From positions 1-45,552 of the forward strand of contig CAZEES010000007.1 of the NCBI GenBank assembly GCA_964511265.1: a stretch of DNA of 45,552 bases, written 5' to 3'. Numbering within the stretch: position 1 is the stretch's first letter; each line of letters opens with the position of its first letter. The notes under the pieces were generated by a model that saw nothing but the letters and a program-made list of their open reading frames with translations, did no database searches and had not been told where the DNA came from. This DNA comes from Nitrosopelagicus sp964511265. GTDB lineage: Archaea; Thermoproteota; Nitrososphaeria; Nitrososphaerales; Nitrosopumilaceae. Below, one piece after another: positions 1 through 7,694 of the stretch. Position numbers and translations under genes: made by a program.

Positions 1-292
1 AGTTCTGTGGTTTATCTCGCAAATTATCATACATTGCTAAAAATTGATCAGGTTCATTTCTACGATATTGCTTTGCTAAACGATTAATTTCTCCATCAGT
101 TAGATTCTCGCCCTTATTTTCATGAAATTCTTTGATAATCTCAAATTGTGTTTTTTTGATGTTATATTTCTTGAGAGTGTTGTTAACTGCACTGTTTGCT
201 AAAATGTCAAAGATGACAAATCTGTATACCAGATAGCCAGATATTCCTAAAATTGCAACTATCGAGATTGGGATAATCCAAGCATATACCAT
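1..292 (-). CDS. Partial hypothetical protein with N-terminal membrane anchor
   Basis: An open frame reads leftward from an ATG at 290-292 and runs off the left edge, giving 97 codons without a stop. It begins MVYAWIIPISIVAILGISGY, a single hydrophobic segment at about residues 3-25, followed by a charged, probably cytoplasmic region rich in Lys, Glu and Asn with helical character. I recognise no family. It could be a small membrane-anchored protein of unknown role. The C-terminus is outside the window, so length and domain content cannot be judged. Codon use and amino acid composition match the neighbouring genes, which supports a real gene. Confidence 0.6.
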   Translation of the reverse strand, partial: MVYAWIIPISIVAILGISGYLVYRFVIFDILANSAVNNTLKKYNIKKTQFEIIKEFHENKGENLTDGEINRLAKQYRRNEPDQFLAMYDNLRDKPQN

Positions 293-403
293 AATTATCT
301 AAGATCAAAAGAGTATTTCATTCTTATTCAGAAACGTTTTTGTTGGAATGGAAATTTCTCATTAACAATTGGTTTGCACGCCAACAGGAGATTAATTTCT
401 CTG

Positions 404-434
404 CCTGAAAAGATGACATTGTTGTCTTTTCGGG
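404..434 (+). repeat. Long perfect hairpin (14-bp arms, 3-nt loop)
   Basis: The arms CCTGAAAAGATGAC (404-417) and GTTGTCTTTTCGGG (421-434) pair at all 14 positions if G-U pairs are allowed, around a 3-nt loop ATT. The downstream sequence on the plus strand is T-rich. It lies in the 341-base intergenic stretch 293-633 between two divergent genes. That stretch otherwise holds a second hairpin (469-493) and the promoter of the plus-strand gene. It could be part of a small RNA or a terminator. The asymmetric G-U pairs make a plus-strand RNA the more natural reading. Confidence 0.5.
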
Positions 435-468
435 GTTTCTTCTATTATCAAGGAATGATCCTAAATAG

Positions 469-493
469 TCAGCATTCATTGAATTAATGCTGA
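469..493 (+). repeat. Inverted repeat with 8-bp arms
   Basis: TCAGCATT (469-476) and AATGCTGA (486-493) are exact reverse complements around a 9-nt spacer. It follows the 404-434 hairpin by 34 nt, so the two may belong to one structured transcript, or this one may be a protein-binding dyad. No open frame of note covers it. Confidence 0.4.
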
Positions 494-602
494 TGATTAT
501 AGATTAGACGAGGTTCTCTCTGAATTCCTCAAACAGTGATGAGACAAAGTTCATTTGAACGCCGAATTATGAAGCAAGAAAAATTTCAGGGTTTTTTGCA
601 TA

Positions 603-610
603 GAATTTTA
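603..610 (+). promoter_or_regulatory. TATA-like box for the PQQ-dehydrogenase-like gene
   Basis: GAATTTTA is centred about 27 nt before the ATG at 634. That is the spacing expected for an archaeal TATA box and a leaderless transcript. It argues that translation starts at 634 rather than at the in-frame ATG at 619. Confidence 0.4.
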
Positions 611-633
611 AGCAAAAAATGCGTCTTTTAATC

Positions 634-1809
634 ATGAAACGTTTTGCTCCATTGATTGCAATTGCTTTTGTTTCATTGATTACCCCTGCGTTTGCCGAAC
701 TAAATGTAGACGTAATGGTTGACGGATTAAACAATCCATGGGAAATTGTCTTTGGACCAGACGGAGACATTTACTTTACAGAAAGAGATGGAAGAATATG
801 GAAGATTGAAGAGTTTGGCGAGGCAAAAGTGATTGAGACGTTTACAAAGAGCGGCTCATATGAGGGAGGAACACTAGGACTTGCATTACACCCAGAATTT
901 GAGAAAAACAAGAAGATTTACGTTTATCAGACAAATTTGGAGATGGAGTTTTTTCAAAACAAAGTTTTTAGCTTTACAGTGGATGATGATATGCTAACGG
1001 ACAGACAAATTATCATAGATGACATTCCAGGTGCACTGTGGCATGATGGCGGGAGAATAGCTTTTGGTCCTGATGGAAAACTGTACATTACAACAGGCGA
1101 TGCAGTCAATCCCGGATGGTCACAAGATTTGTCATCTCTTGCAGGAAAAATTCTAAGGATTAATCCAGATGGAACCATCCCGGATGACAATCCGTTTGAT
1201 TCAAGCCCAATCTTTTCTTACGGTCATCGCAACCCACAGGGAATTGCATGGTCTAGTGACGGCTTGCTAGTGTCATCTGAGCATGGTCCGTCTGGAGAGA
1301 TGGGATACGGACACGATGAGATTAACGTAATTGTAAAGGGGAAAAATTATGGTTGGCCAAAAGTTGTAGGTGACTCGTCTGATGTCACCCTTGTTAATCC
1401 AATAATTCACAGCGGTGAGCAAACGTGGGCACCGAGCGGAATGGTCTACTTTGATTCTAATAAAATTCCAAGTTTGGATGGAAAGTTTTTGGTTGGTGCT
1501 CTCAGAGGACAACATCTAATGGTCGTTGACGTTGCAGAGGACGGCTCTCTAATCAGTGCAGAAAAATTGTTTGAAGGGGATTTTGGTAGAATTCGCACTG
1601 CACAGACAGGTCCGGATGGTGTTTTGTATCTTTTGACGGCAAATGGCGACAATGACAAGATAATTCGAATATCTGAATCACCACTTGAAGAAGTTGCAAA
1701 GTTTACGTCTAACGAATCTGGTGATAATCTAACTATAGTATATGTGATAGTTGGAATTGTTGCTGTGGGAGTAACAGTTGGTGTAATTGCAATTAAACGG
1801 AGAAGATGA
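634..1809 (+). CDS. Secreted, membrane-anchored PQQ-dependent sugar dehydrogenase-like beta-propeller
   Basis: The protein of 391 residues has a signal peptide (MKRFAPLIAIAFVSLITPAF), a six-bladed propeller of the soluble glucose/aldose sugar dehydrogenase family, and a C-terminal membrane helix (about 365-387) ending in KRRR. It is therefore probably displayed outside the cell on a C-terminal anchor. Family hallmarks are visible: HDGGRIAFGPDGKLYITTGD, GHRNPQGIAW and an EHGPSGE...DEIN segment. Family members oxidise sugars or other alcohols at the C1 position with PQQ, but the substrate here cannot be read from sequence, and PQQ synthesis genes are not in the window. The start at 634 is preferred over 619 because it begins a clean signal peptide and lies 27 nt from a TATA-like box. 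The stop codon abuts the convergent TPR gene. Confidence 0.85.
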   Translation: MKRFAPLIAIAFVSLITPAFAELNVDVMVDGLNNPWEIVFGPDGDIYFTERDGRIWKIEEFGEAKVIETFTKSGSYEGGTLGLALHPEFEKNKKIYVYQTNLEMEFFQNKVFSFTVDDDMLTDRQIIIDDIPGALWHDGGRIAFGPDGKLYITTGDAVNPGWSQDLSSLAGKILRINPDGTIPDDNPFDSSPIFSYGHRNPQGIAWSSDGLLVSSEHGPSGEMGYGHDEINVIVKGKNYGWPKVVGDSSDVTLVNPIIHSGEQTWAPSGMVYFDSNKIPSLDGKFLVGALRGQHLMVVDVAEDGSLISAEKLFEGDFGRIRTAQTGPDGVLYLLTANGDNDKIIRISESPLEEVAKFTSNESGDNLTIVYVIVGIVAVGVTVGVIAIKRRR

Positions 1810-2235
1810 TTATTCTCCTTCCAGTTCTTTGACTTTGTCAAAACATACGCTTGCCTCGTCTTCTAGCCCCGTGTGTTTTAACAGCTCACCTTTGTTGTAC
1901 CATGCGTCTGCATATCCAGGAGATATCTCAATTGCTTTTTCATAGCTAAGTATTGCATCATCGAATCGTTCCATCTGCGTTAGTGCGACACCTCGGTTGT
2001 ACCAAATTAGAGAATCGTTTGCATCAAGTGCAGATGCCTTGTCATAAGATGCAACCGCATCGTCATACTTTTCTAATTCTACTAAAGAGATTCCCTTGTT
2101 TAGATAAATTTCTGCAGTTTCTACAATTTTTAGAGCCTTGTCGTAAAACTCGATTGCCTCCCCGTGCTCATCATAATCTGCAGATAAGATTCCTTCACTT
2201 ACTAGAGCCTTGGCATCGGCTTCAGTTAATCCCAT
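1810..2235 (-). CDS. Tetratricopeptide repeat protein
   Basis: This 141-residue protein consists almost wholly of TPR units. At least three consecutive 34-residue repeats are visible, for example AVASYDKASALDANDSLIWYNRGVAL and AILSYEKAIEISPGYADAWYNKGELL, preceded by a short helical cap. TPR proteins act as protein-protein interaction scaffolds; the partner is unknown. There is no signal peptide, so it is presumably cytosolic. Its stop codon is immediately adjacent to the stop of the convergent dehydrogenase-like gene (no spacer). The upstream gene on the same strand (2270-2527) is only 34 nt away, so the two may be cotranscribed. Confidence 0.85.
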   Translation of the reverse strand: MGLTEADAKALVSEGILSADYDEHGEAIEFYDKALKIVETAEIYLNKGISLVELEKYDDAVASYDKASALDANDSLIWYNRGVALTQMERFDDAILSYEKAIEISPGYADAWYNKGELLKHTGLEDEASVCFDKVKELEGE

Positions 2236-2269
2236 TAAAAGAAATTAAATCAAGTTCAGATAAGCATTT

Positions 2270-2527
2270 CTAAGATTTCTTTTTAATGTTGATTTTTTTG
2301 CATTTGTGTGGACGTCCAGTATTCCTGTCAATAGGAATGAATTTTCCCTCTTCTGTCTTGAAATCCTCATCAAAGTAAATTTTGGCGCCACATCCCTTAT
2401 CGCAGCTGTTCAGTTTTTGATTTGAATAGTCTGAAAATTTTATTCTGTCTGGAAGCTTGTCCTTATCGCAGGTGGTACAAAATTTGCCATTCATTCTGTC
2501 ATCACATTTTGGGCAAAACTTCATCAT
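2270..2527 (-). CDS. Small zinc-ribbon protein
   Basis: The 85-residue product starts MMKFCPKCDDRMNGKFCTTC. The pattern CPKC-x8-CTTC makes a classic zinc-ribbon knuckle pair. A further Cys pair lies around CDKGCGAKIYFDE, and a Lys-rich tail closes the protein. The second half (GAKIYFDEDFKTEEGKFIPI ... GRPHKC) resembles small archaeal domains with mixed strands and a terminal HxC. I do not recognise a named family. A nucleic-acid or protein-binding role is plausible for zinc ribbons but is only inference. It is the first gene of a possible two-gene unit with the TPR protein. Confidence 0.75.
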   Translation of the reverse strand: MMKFCPKCDDRMNGKFCTTCDKDKLPDRIKFSDYSNQKLNSCDKGCGAKIYFDEDFKTEEGKFIPIDRNTGRPHKCKKINIKKKS

Positions 2528-2597
2528 TATTTCAAAGATCAGTCACTAATTGAATGATTGCAGCTATCAAATGGTTAATCAAAATAGCTGAAATAGG

Positions 2598-2630
2598 TTT
2601 AACTTTAGTAGTATGGAAATTTTTTCCATA
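2598..2630 (+). promoter_or_regulatory. Promoter with operator-like dyad directly before the helicase start
   Basis: TATGGAAA (2612-2619) and TTTCCATA (2623-2630) are exact reverse complements around a 3-nt centre TTT. The second arm ends one base before the ATG at 2632. A TATA-like TTTAACTTTA lies at 2598-2607. If the transcript is leaderless, the dyad fills the space between TATA box and transcription start, where archaeal repressors commonly bind. Confidence 0.5.
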
Positions 2631-2631
2631 G

Positions 2632-4344
2632 ATGTCTTCTCAGAGAACAATTCTCAATTCTTTTCCAAATGAGTATACACCAAGACCACTTCAGGAAAAA
2701 TTGATAGAGGAGGTTCAGCAAAAGGTTGATTCTGGAGTCAAGGTGATTTTATTGTCAGCCCCCACGGGAATTGGCAAGTCCCTCATTGCTGCAAGTGTTG
2801 CAGCATATTTTGAAAGCTCGTTTGTTGTAACTGCATCAAAACATCTGCAGGATCAGTATACAAGGGACATGCCGTGGTTTAAGCCAAACAAGGGAATGCC
2901 AAATTTTGCCTGCCATAAAATGATGGAAAAGCACGGCATAGATTTGACAGAGACAGACTTTGCCGTACAAAACAAGTGGACATGTGACATGGGTCCATGC
3001 AGCGTTACAGTTGAAGAAAATAAAGAAAAGGTCAAGAAGGTGTGCAAATACAAGCCAAAACTTGCCGACGTTGCAGAAGGAAAGGTGAGACAAGACGACT
3101 GTTTGTATTATTTACAAAAATATCAGAGCCTGATTGCATCTCATTCGATATGGAATTATGCCTCATACTTTCAGATGATGAAGTATCAAAAAGAAAAGTA
3201 TGCAGAATATCTAAACAAGAAAGTTGCAGTCTTTGACGAGGCGCACAGAATTGAAGACCAGATAATTCAGTTCGTTGGGATTGACATCTACGAGAGAAAT
3301 TTGACTGAGTGCAAGATAGACGTAGAAAATTACAATTTGGAAGACATTGACGATGTTATGAAATTGTCAGATGGGTTATCAGAATCTTATGCAAGACAGA
3401 TTAGCAGTTTGGAAGAAAGCAGGGCTTTTGCTGAAAATCCTGACTATGAAATAGTTCAAACGCTAGAAAACAAGTACAAGAAATATGCCGAGGCACGCGC
3501 GGAAATTTATTCAAATAAGCAAAATTTCATCTTAAACAAGCCATACTATGACGAAGGCGGAAAGTTTAGGTCGCTTTCTGTTAAACCACTCGACATCTCA
3601 AAGTATGTCAGTACGTTTTTTGATCATCCTGTCCAGATTTTCATGTCTGCCACCATCGACAAGGACAGTTTTTGTGAGAATACTGGATTTGACCCAGGAA
3701 CGGTAGAGATTGTAGATACGCAGGTCTCGCCTTTTCCAATTGAGAACCGCAAAGTAGAGTTTGCAGATGTTAAAAGACTGAATTACAGTTCAACACGGGA
3801 TGACGAGTTGCAAGTAATCAAGAAGATTGACGAGATAATGACAAAATACAATGACAAGAAAGGGTTGGTCTTGACGTCATCCAAGTCAAGATGTTTTGAA
3901 ATTTTAGAAAATCTTTCTGAAGAAAACAAAAAAAGAATTAGAATTTGTCACAGCTTTAACGCAAACGGAAAGACACAAGATCAAGTTGTACAAGAACATG
4001 CAGAGAGTAAAAATGGAGTTTTGCTTTCATCGTCATTGTGGGAAGGTGTTGATCTAAAAGAGGACCTGTCAAGATTTCAAATTGTTGCAAAGGCACCATA
4101 TCCAATGTTATCAGAGACTAGAACAAAGATAAAGATGGAAAAATTTCCATTGTGGTACAAGGCACAGGCAATTATGAAATTGTTGCAGGGCTTTGGAAGG
4201 TCAATCAGGGATTATGGTGACTGGGCTGACACATATGTCTTAGATTCAGCAGCACATGAACTGCTATTAATGAACAGAAAGATGGTGCCACATGCATATC
4301 ACGACATAATTTTTCCAAGTTCCTTCAAGGAGTTTTTGGGCTAG
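2632..4344 (+). CDS. XPD/DinG-type ATP-dependent DNA helicase with Fe-S cluster
   Basis: This 570-residue superfamily 2 helicase shows Walker A APTGIGKS at 43-50, DEAH at 202-205, a motif V-like LLSSSLWEGVDL, and motif VI QGFGRSIRD. Between Walker A and DEAH lie cysteines 94, 118, 123, 138 and 157; four of these would ligate the 4Fe-4S cluster typical of XPD/Rad3/DinG helicases. Family members unwind DNA 5'->3' in repair or recombination. The order and spacing of motifs fit a full-length archaeal member, with no truncation seen. It is preceded by a dyad that suggests regulated expression. Whether it is the orthologue of archaeal XPD or a DinG-like paralogue cannot be settled by eye. Confidence 0.9.
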   Translation: MSSQRTILNSFPNEYTPRPLQEKLIEEVQQKVDSGVKVILLSAPTGIGKSLIAASVAAYFESSFVVTASKHLQDQYTRDMPWFKPNKGMPNFACHKMMEKHGIDLTETDFAVQNKWTCDMGPCSVTVEENKEKVKKVCKYKPKLADVAEGKVRQDDCLYYLQKYQSLIASHSIWNYASYFQMMKYQKEKYAEYLNKKVAVFDEAHRIEDQIIQFVGIDIYERNLTECKIDVENYNLEDIDDVMKLSDGLSESYARQISSLEESRAFAENPDYEIVQTLENKYKKYAEARAEIYSNKQNFILNKPYYDEGGKFRSLSVKPLDISKYVSTFFDHPVQIFMSATIDKDSFCENTGFDPGTVEIVDTQVSPFPIENRKVEFADVKRLNYSSTRDDELQVIKKIDEIMTKYNDKKGLVLTSSKSRCFEILENLSEENKKRIRICHSFNANGKTQDQVVQEHAESKNGVLLSSSLWEGVDLKEDLSRFQIVAKAPYPMLSETRTKIKMEKFPLWYKAQAIMKLLQGFGRSIRDYGDWADTYVLDSAAHELLLMNRKMVPHAYHDIIFPSSFKEFLG

Positions 4345-4824
4345 TTATTCACAGCCAAATTTTACAGCCCAATCCAGACCACCAAACTCGCTTCTTCCAC
4401 AAAATCGCGGATCAAGTTCTGCATGATCATTTTCCAAAAGCAGTTCGTTTAGGGACGTTTCGCTACAAAATACGAGACCAACCTGTCTGTCAAATGATGG
4501 CTTTTGTCCTCTGTCCAGTATGAATACAGACTCGCTTCCAGCAGAACACTGGGATTCTGCAAATGTCTTTGCCTCTTCGCCACCAGGTTCTGTACGCTCT
4601 GCTGCATTTACAAGTGCAAGTCTAATTCTAATCTCTTCTCCATCATCTGAGAGAAACTTTACAGTGTCACCATCCACCACCTGGGCAATCGTTCCAGTAG
4701 TACAGATCTGTTCATCACAGTTAACCGAAGTTTTAGGTGGCTCGACATAAATGGCAAGCGCTACAATTCCAATACCAATTACAGAGACCAGTATCATCGA
4801 TAGCGCCTTTAGCATGTTGCCCAT
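4345..4824 (-). CDS. Membrane-anchored or secreted thermonuclease-like (SNase fold) protein
   Basis: The 159-residue product has an N-terminal hydrophobic segment (about 8-27) and then a staphylococcal-nuclease domain. Visible active-site features are VVDGDTV (Asp51/Asp53), IRIRL (Arg66/68), AERTEPGGEEA and DRQVG (Arg113). The family cleaves DNA and RNA in a calcium-dependent way. The N-terminal segment suggests action outside the membrane, for example in nutrient scavenging or defence against foreign DNA, but that is inference. Cys residues near both ends (36, 41, 93, 120, 142, 158) might form disulfides. The ATG at 4824 is preferred over a TTG at 4842 because a TATA-like sequence lies about 27 nt upstream. 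Its stop directly abuts the convergent helicase stop. Confidence 0.85.
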   Translation of the reverse strand: MGNMLKALSMILVSVIGIGIVALAIYVEPPKTSVNCDEQICTTGTIAQVVDGDTVKFLSDDGEEIRIRLALVNAAERTEPGGEEAKTFAESQCSAGSESVFILDRGQKPSFDRQVGLVFCSETSLNELLLENDHAELDPRFCGRSEFGGLDWAVKFGCE

Positions 4825-4886
4825 GAATGTTATTTTTAGCAATACAATATAGATGATTTTTTAACTCATTTTTGTACAATAGTTGT

Positions 4887-5414
4887 ATGTCAGATGTAAC
4901 ACAGGCCAGAAGTTTTGCTAAAAGGAAACACCTAGGTCAGTTACGAAAAAATGGCAAGACAGCAACATTTTCACATCTAAAAGACGTGGTACGAAACTTG
5001 AAAAAGATGAAAGTTACAAATGAGGATATTATTTGTGCAGGATGGCTACACGATACAATAGAAGATACGGATACTGACTATGATTCCATAAAAGACAGGT
5101 TTGGCAAAAATGTTGCAGAGATTGTAGTCTCTGTAACAAAGGACAATCGTTTAGCAAAAAAGGAGAGGGAGGTGAAATATGCAAGAGATCTCAAAAAGTC
5201 CAGTGCCAAGGCGAAGCTTGTGAAGATTGCAGACATCTTAGCAAACGTAAATGACGCACCAAATGCTGGGAGAAACGCACGGTGGGAGAAGCAGCAGTTT
5301 GTAAAAAAATCAAAGTACTGGAGCTATGTATCAGGTGTAAAGCCAGGAAGATTGGCAGAACTTTCTTGGGCAAGAAAAGAATGGCAGAGACTGCAAGAAA
5401 AATATTCAAATTAA
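4887..5414 (+). CDS. HD-domain phosphohydrolase (RelA/SpoT hydrolase-like)
   Basis: The 175-residue protein carries the HD fold of the ppGpp hydrolase/MESH1 type. It begins A-x3-H-x-GQLRKNG, then has His30 in FSHL, WLHDTIED (His55-Asp56, Glu59-Asp60), and KIADILAN with Asp116 and Asn120, matching the family pattern KLADRLHN. The metal ligands are therefore present. It has no synthetase, TGS or ACT domain, so it is a stand-alone hydrolase; MESH1-type enzymes act on ppGpp or NADPH, but the substrate here is unknown. An in-frame TTG exists at 4872, but the ATG at 4887 is better placed relative to a TATA-like TTTTTAACTC about 27 nt upstream. It is monocistronic. Confidence 0.85.
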   Translation: MSDVTQARSFAKRKHLGQLRKNGKTATFSHLKDVVRNLKKMKVTNEDIICAGWLHDTIEDTDTDYDSIKDRFGKNVAEIVVSVTKDNRLAKKEREVKYARDLKKSSAKAKLVKIADILANVNDAPNAGRNARWEKQQFVKKSKYWSYVSGVKPGRLAELSWARKEWQRLQEKYSN

Positions 5415-5455
5415 TTTACATTAACAAAAATTCATACATTTGTTGTAACAAGATT

Positions 5456-5566
5456 TTATTCTGGTTCTTCTGGATGACCTTTGCCTCTCAGTGCAAATGT
5501 AACTACTGCCAATGCGATTGCCACACCAATTGCAGCACCAAATGCTGCAGCGCTTGCTTCTGCCAT
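5456..5566 (-). CDS. 36-residue single-pass membrane peptide
   Basis: A short frame reads MAEASAAAFGAAIGVAIALA, continuing through one hydrophobic helix (about residues 8-26) into a charged tail RGKGHPEEPE and a TAA stop. The composition (Ala/Gly/Val helix, short acidic tail) is that of a genuine membrane peptide and not a random frame. AGGAGG sits only 1 nt before the ATG; this is too close for normal use, so it may be incidental. No function is known to me; small one-helix proteins are often accessory subunits of membrane complexes. It lies between the convergent HD hydrolase gene and the phosphoribosyltransferase gene. Confidence 0.6.
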   Translation of the reverse strand: MAEASAAAFGAAIGVAIALAVVTFALRGKGHPEEPE

Positions 5567-5622
5567 GCCTCCTATATGCACTTTGTAGAATAAATCAATT
5601 TCTAAATGGCAATTTTTGCGTT

Positions 5623-6261
5623 TTAGATAGAGTGGTGTTTTCTATATGTCTCAAGTATTGAAATCACTTCGTCGTCAGATGTTTGGTTGAAGTTTTTGTA
5701 AAATTCACTAATTGACGCAAAGGTTACAGGAGTAACCATTGCAAATACATGCTTGAACTTCTGGCTGAGAATTTCAAACATTCCACTAGATATGATAGGT
5801 ACGGCAAGAGTTGCACGGGTAATCTTTTTTGTCTTGAGCCAGTCAGCAATAGCAAAGACGGTAGAGCCTGTGGCAATTCCATCGTCTGTCAGAATAACGT
5901 TTTTTCCTGAAAGATAGTCATAGTTAGAATTTCCCCTGTAAAGCTCTAATCTTCTTTTCACTTCTTCCTTTTTTTGTGCAATCTCTTTTTGCATCTCTTC
6001 ATGTGTAAAATATTCAAGTGAGGAATCCAGGAGGTGCGTAGTACCATCATACAGCACCGAGCCAATTCCATATTCGTCATTCTCTGGCGGAGTAATCTTC
6101 TTTGAGACTATCACATCTAGGGGTATTCCGTAATGTTTTGCAATCTGCAGACCAATCACAACGCCACCCCTGGGAATTGCAAGAACCACAGAGTTTTCAT
6201 CCACCACAGTGTTTAATCGAAATGCAAGTTTCTTTCCCACATCAGTCCGGTCTGCAAACAT
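5623..6261 (-). CDS. Phosphoribosyltransferase-domain protein
   Basis: This 212-residue protein has the type I phosphoribosyltransferase fold. The PRPP-binding loop is clear as VILTDDGIATGST (acidic pair and glycine-rich loop at 126-134), and PRGG at 30-33 fits the loop that contacts pyrophosphate. It belongs to the predicted PRT group with a long inserted helix (about 88-108), often annotated as erythromycin-esterase-linked or general predicted PRTase. Family members transfer or release phosphoribose, but the substrate is not assignable. The length is normal for the family. There is no obvious operon partner; the next gene on this strand is a membrane protein 45 nt upstream. Confidence 0.8.
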   Translation of the reverse strand: MFADRTDVGKKLAFRLNTVVDENSVVLAIPRGGVVIGLQIAKHYGIPLDVIVSKKITPPENDEYGIGSVLYDGTTHLLDSSLEYFTHEEMQKEIAQKKEEVKRRLELYRGNSNYDYLSGKNVILTDDGIATGSTVFAIADWLKTKKITRATLAVPIISSGMFEILSQKFKHVFAMVTPVTFASISEFYKNFNQTSDDEVISILETYRKHHSI

Positions 6262-6306
6262 TGGTGATAATACGTCAACAGAACAGATAGGCTTTGCGCC
6301 AACAGA

Positions 6307-7116
6307 CTAGCCTGTTTTTGAATTCTCGTAGATGTTTAGTGTAACTTTGACTAGAGATCTGCCAATATCATCTGGGATGATGACCATTATTCCGCTGTCT
6401 TGAGTAACATTAGAGCACGTGCCAGAGTGGCTTGTCAGGTTTTTTGCAAAGCATCCTGGTTCAGTGTAATAAAAGAAAGTTCCAGTTTCTTTATAGCTCT
6501 CAAATTCAGAGATGGATGGAACAAAATACAGATTTGCGCCAAGTGACTTGTCATCAGTCCTAATGCTGTAATCAAAGGAAGAAACATCACTTGTCATGCA
6601 AATTGGAATGAAATGTGCAAACGCCTCGGGCAACATAGATTCTTGTGCGGCATCAGAGTGTGAAGTGTTCTTTACGTTTGGGAATTGAATGTTGTAAGGA
6701 TCGTTTGTCAGTTGCAGACCCATTGCAACTTCGATGTTTTGTCTAATGACATCAACCGTTGAACGATAATGATGTGGCTGAAAGTTGTACTGACACTGAT
6801 TGTTCTGGTGTGTCAGACGGACAAATGACTTGGCATGCATCGAATCCAGCTCATTTATTCCGTAATTGTCAGTGATGGTTTGGTCAAATTCCACATATCT
6901 TTGCGACTCATCTATAGTAGAATCTGACTTGTTCCATGTTGATGTAATATCAAATACAATGTTTGACGGATAGCTGGCCCAAACAGGGTCCAGATGTACA
7001 TACAGAGAATGCCTGTTTACTGACATGTCATCAAATTCCATAGGCATGTAAAATTCCACCACGTCTAATATGGCGATGACTGCTGCAATTCCTATAACAA
7101 ATAATAGAATTTTCAT
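6307..7116 (-). CDS. Hypothetical membrane-anchored extracellular protein
   Basis: The 269-residue product starts MKILLFVIGIAAVIAILDVV, a single N-terminal membrane helix. The remainder is a long polar region rich in Ser, Asn, Tyr and aromatic residues, with two Cys late in the protein (around GCFAKNLT and GTCSNVT) that could form a disulfide, and several N-x-S/T sites. This suggests a domain outside the membrane. I recognise no family. A TTG would extend it to 7152, but the ATG at 7116 has a TATA-like AGTTTACATTTT about 23-26 nt upstream and gives a typical anchor. It is possibly transcribed with the phosphoribosyltransferase downstream. Confidence 0.65.
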   Translation of the reverse strand: MKILLFVIGIAAVIAILDVVEFYMPMEFDDMSVNRHSLYVHLDPVWASYPSNIVFDITSTWNKSDSTIDESQRYVEFDQTITDNYGINELDSMHAKSFVRLTHQNNQCQYNFQPHHYRSTVDVIRQNIEVAMGLQLTNDPYNIQFPNVKNTSHSDAAQESMLPEAFAHFIPICMTSDVSSFDYSIRTDDKSLGANLYFVPSISEFESYKETGTFFYYTEPGCFAKNLTSHSGTCSNVTQDSGIMVIIPDDIGRSLVKVTLNIYENSKTG

Positions 7117-7184
7117 GTGTTTTAATCTAGAAAATGTAAACTTTTGTGACAATGATGTATGATGTGGAAAAAGGCAATAATTAG

Positions 7185-7445
7185 TTAGCTTGATTTTTCT
7201 TTTTTCACAAATTCAGAGCAGGGGCAGGCATCAACCAGACACTGTCTTAGATGTGCAATGTGTTTTGATTTCAAGTGTCTGCACGTAATGTTTTGGCATG
7301 TGTTTTTTTCAATCTCCTTTTTTACCACGGCTGCAGCAATTTTGTTTGCCTCTTCTTTCGACATTTTTTTCTTGTCCATGTAATAGTGAACTACCTGAGA
7401 CCAAAGCTTGTCTACCTGGAATGGAGTGACATTTTCCCACATCAT
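7185..7445 (-). CDS. Small Cys-rich hypothetical protein
   Basis: The 86-residue protein has an N-terminal half that looks helical (VDKLWSQVVHYYMDKKKMSK and a following EEANKIAAAVVKKEIE). Its C-terminal half is rich in Cys and His: CQNITCRHLKSKHIAHLRQC, then CLVDACPCSEF. That spacing is consistent with one or more metal sites. No named family is recognised. The composition and its position between other genes on the same strand support a real gene. It could bind zinc and a nucleic acid or protein partner, but this is inference only. Confidence 0.65.
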   Translation of the reverse strand: MMWENVTPFQVDKLWSQVVHYYMDKKKMSKEEANKIAAAVVKKEIEKNTCQNITCRHLKSKHIAHLRQCLVDACPCSEFVKKEKSS

Positions 7446-7556
7446 GGCGTCTAATACGCATCTGTTATAGATAAAAATGATCCATATTTTCTCACGTGGT
7501 TAGAGAATATGAAGTTGAGAGAAGCCACAACGGAGGATATTGGCTTCTCAGAATGT

Positions 7557-7652
7557 TTAAGCCTTATCACCCTTTGTCTTGTCTTCAGGAATGTATCTTG
7601 AAAGGAATTCATCAATCACTTTGAAGAAAGGACATTTGCCTTCATACATCAT
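7557..7652 (-). CDS. Possible 31-residue leaderless small protein
   Basis: A short frame reads MMYEGKCPFFKVIDEFLSRY and then IPEDKTKGDKA before TAA. The composition is protein-like (hydrophobic and charged residues alternate, Lys/Asp-rich end). The reading frame stays open upstream and codes for CNYHVYHG just before the ATG, but no start codon is available there. A TATA-like CTTTTATG lies about 27 nt before the ATG on this strand, which fits a leaderless start. It may be a genuine tiny protein or the remnant of a longer Cys/His gene whose front was lost beside the RNA-like element at 7695-7785. Confidence 0.4.
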   Translation of the reverse strand: MMYEGKCPFFKVIDEFLSRYIPEDKTKGDKA

Positions 7653-7694
7653 GCCATGGTATACGTGATAATTGCATAAAAGTTTGTAATTAAT

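Noticed and set aside
5567..5573. AGGAGG as a strong ribosome binding site for the 36-residue peptide
   Set aside because: It is 1 nt from the ATG, too close for normal pairing with 16S rRNA; it is kept only as a note.
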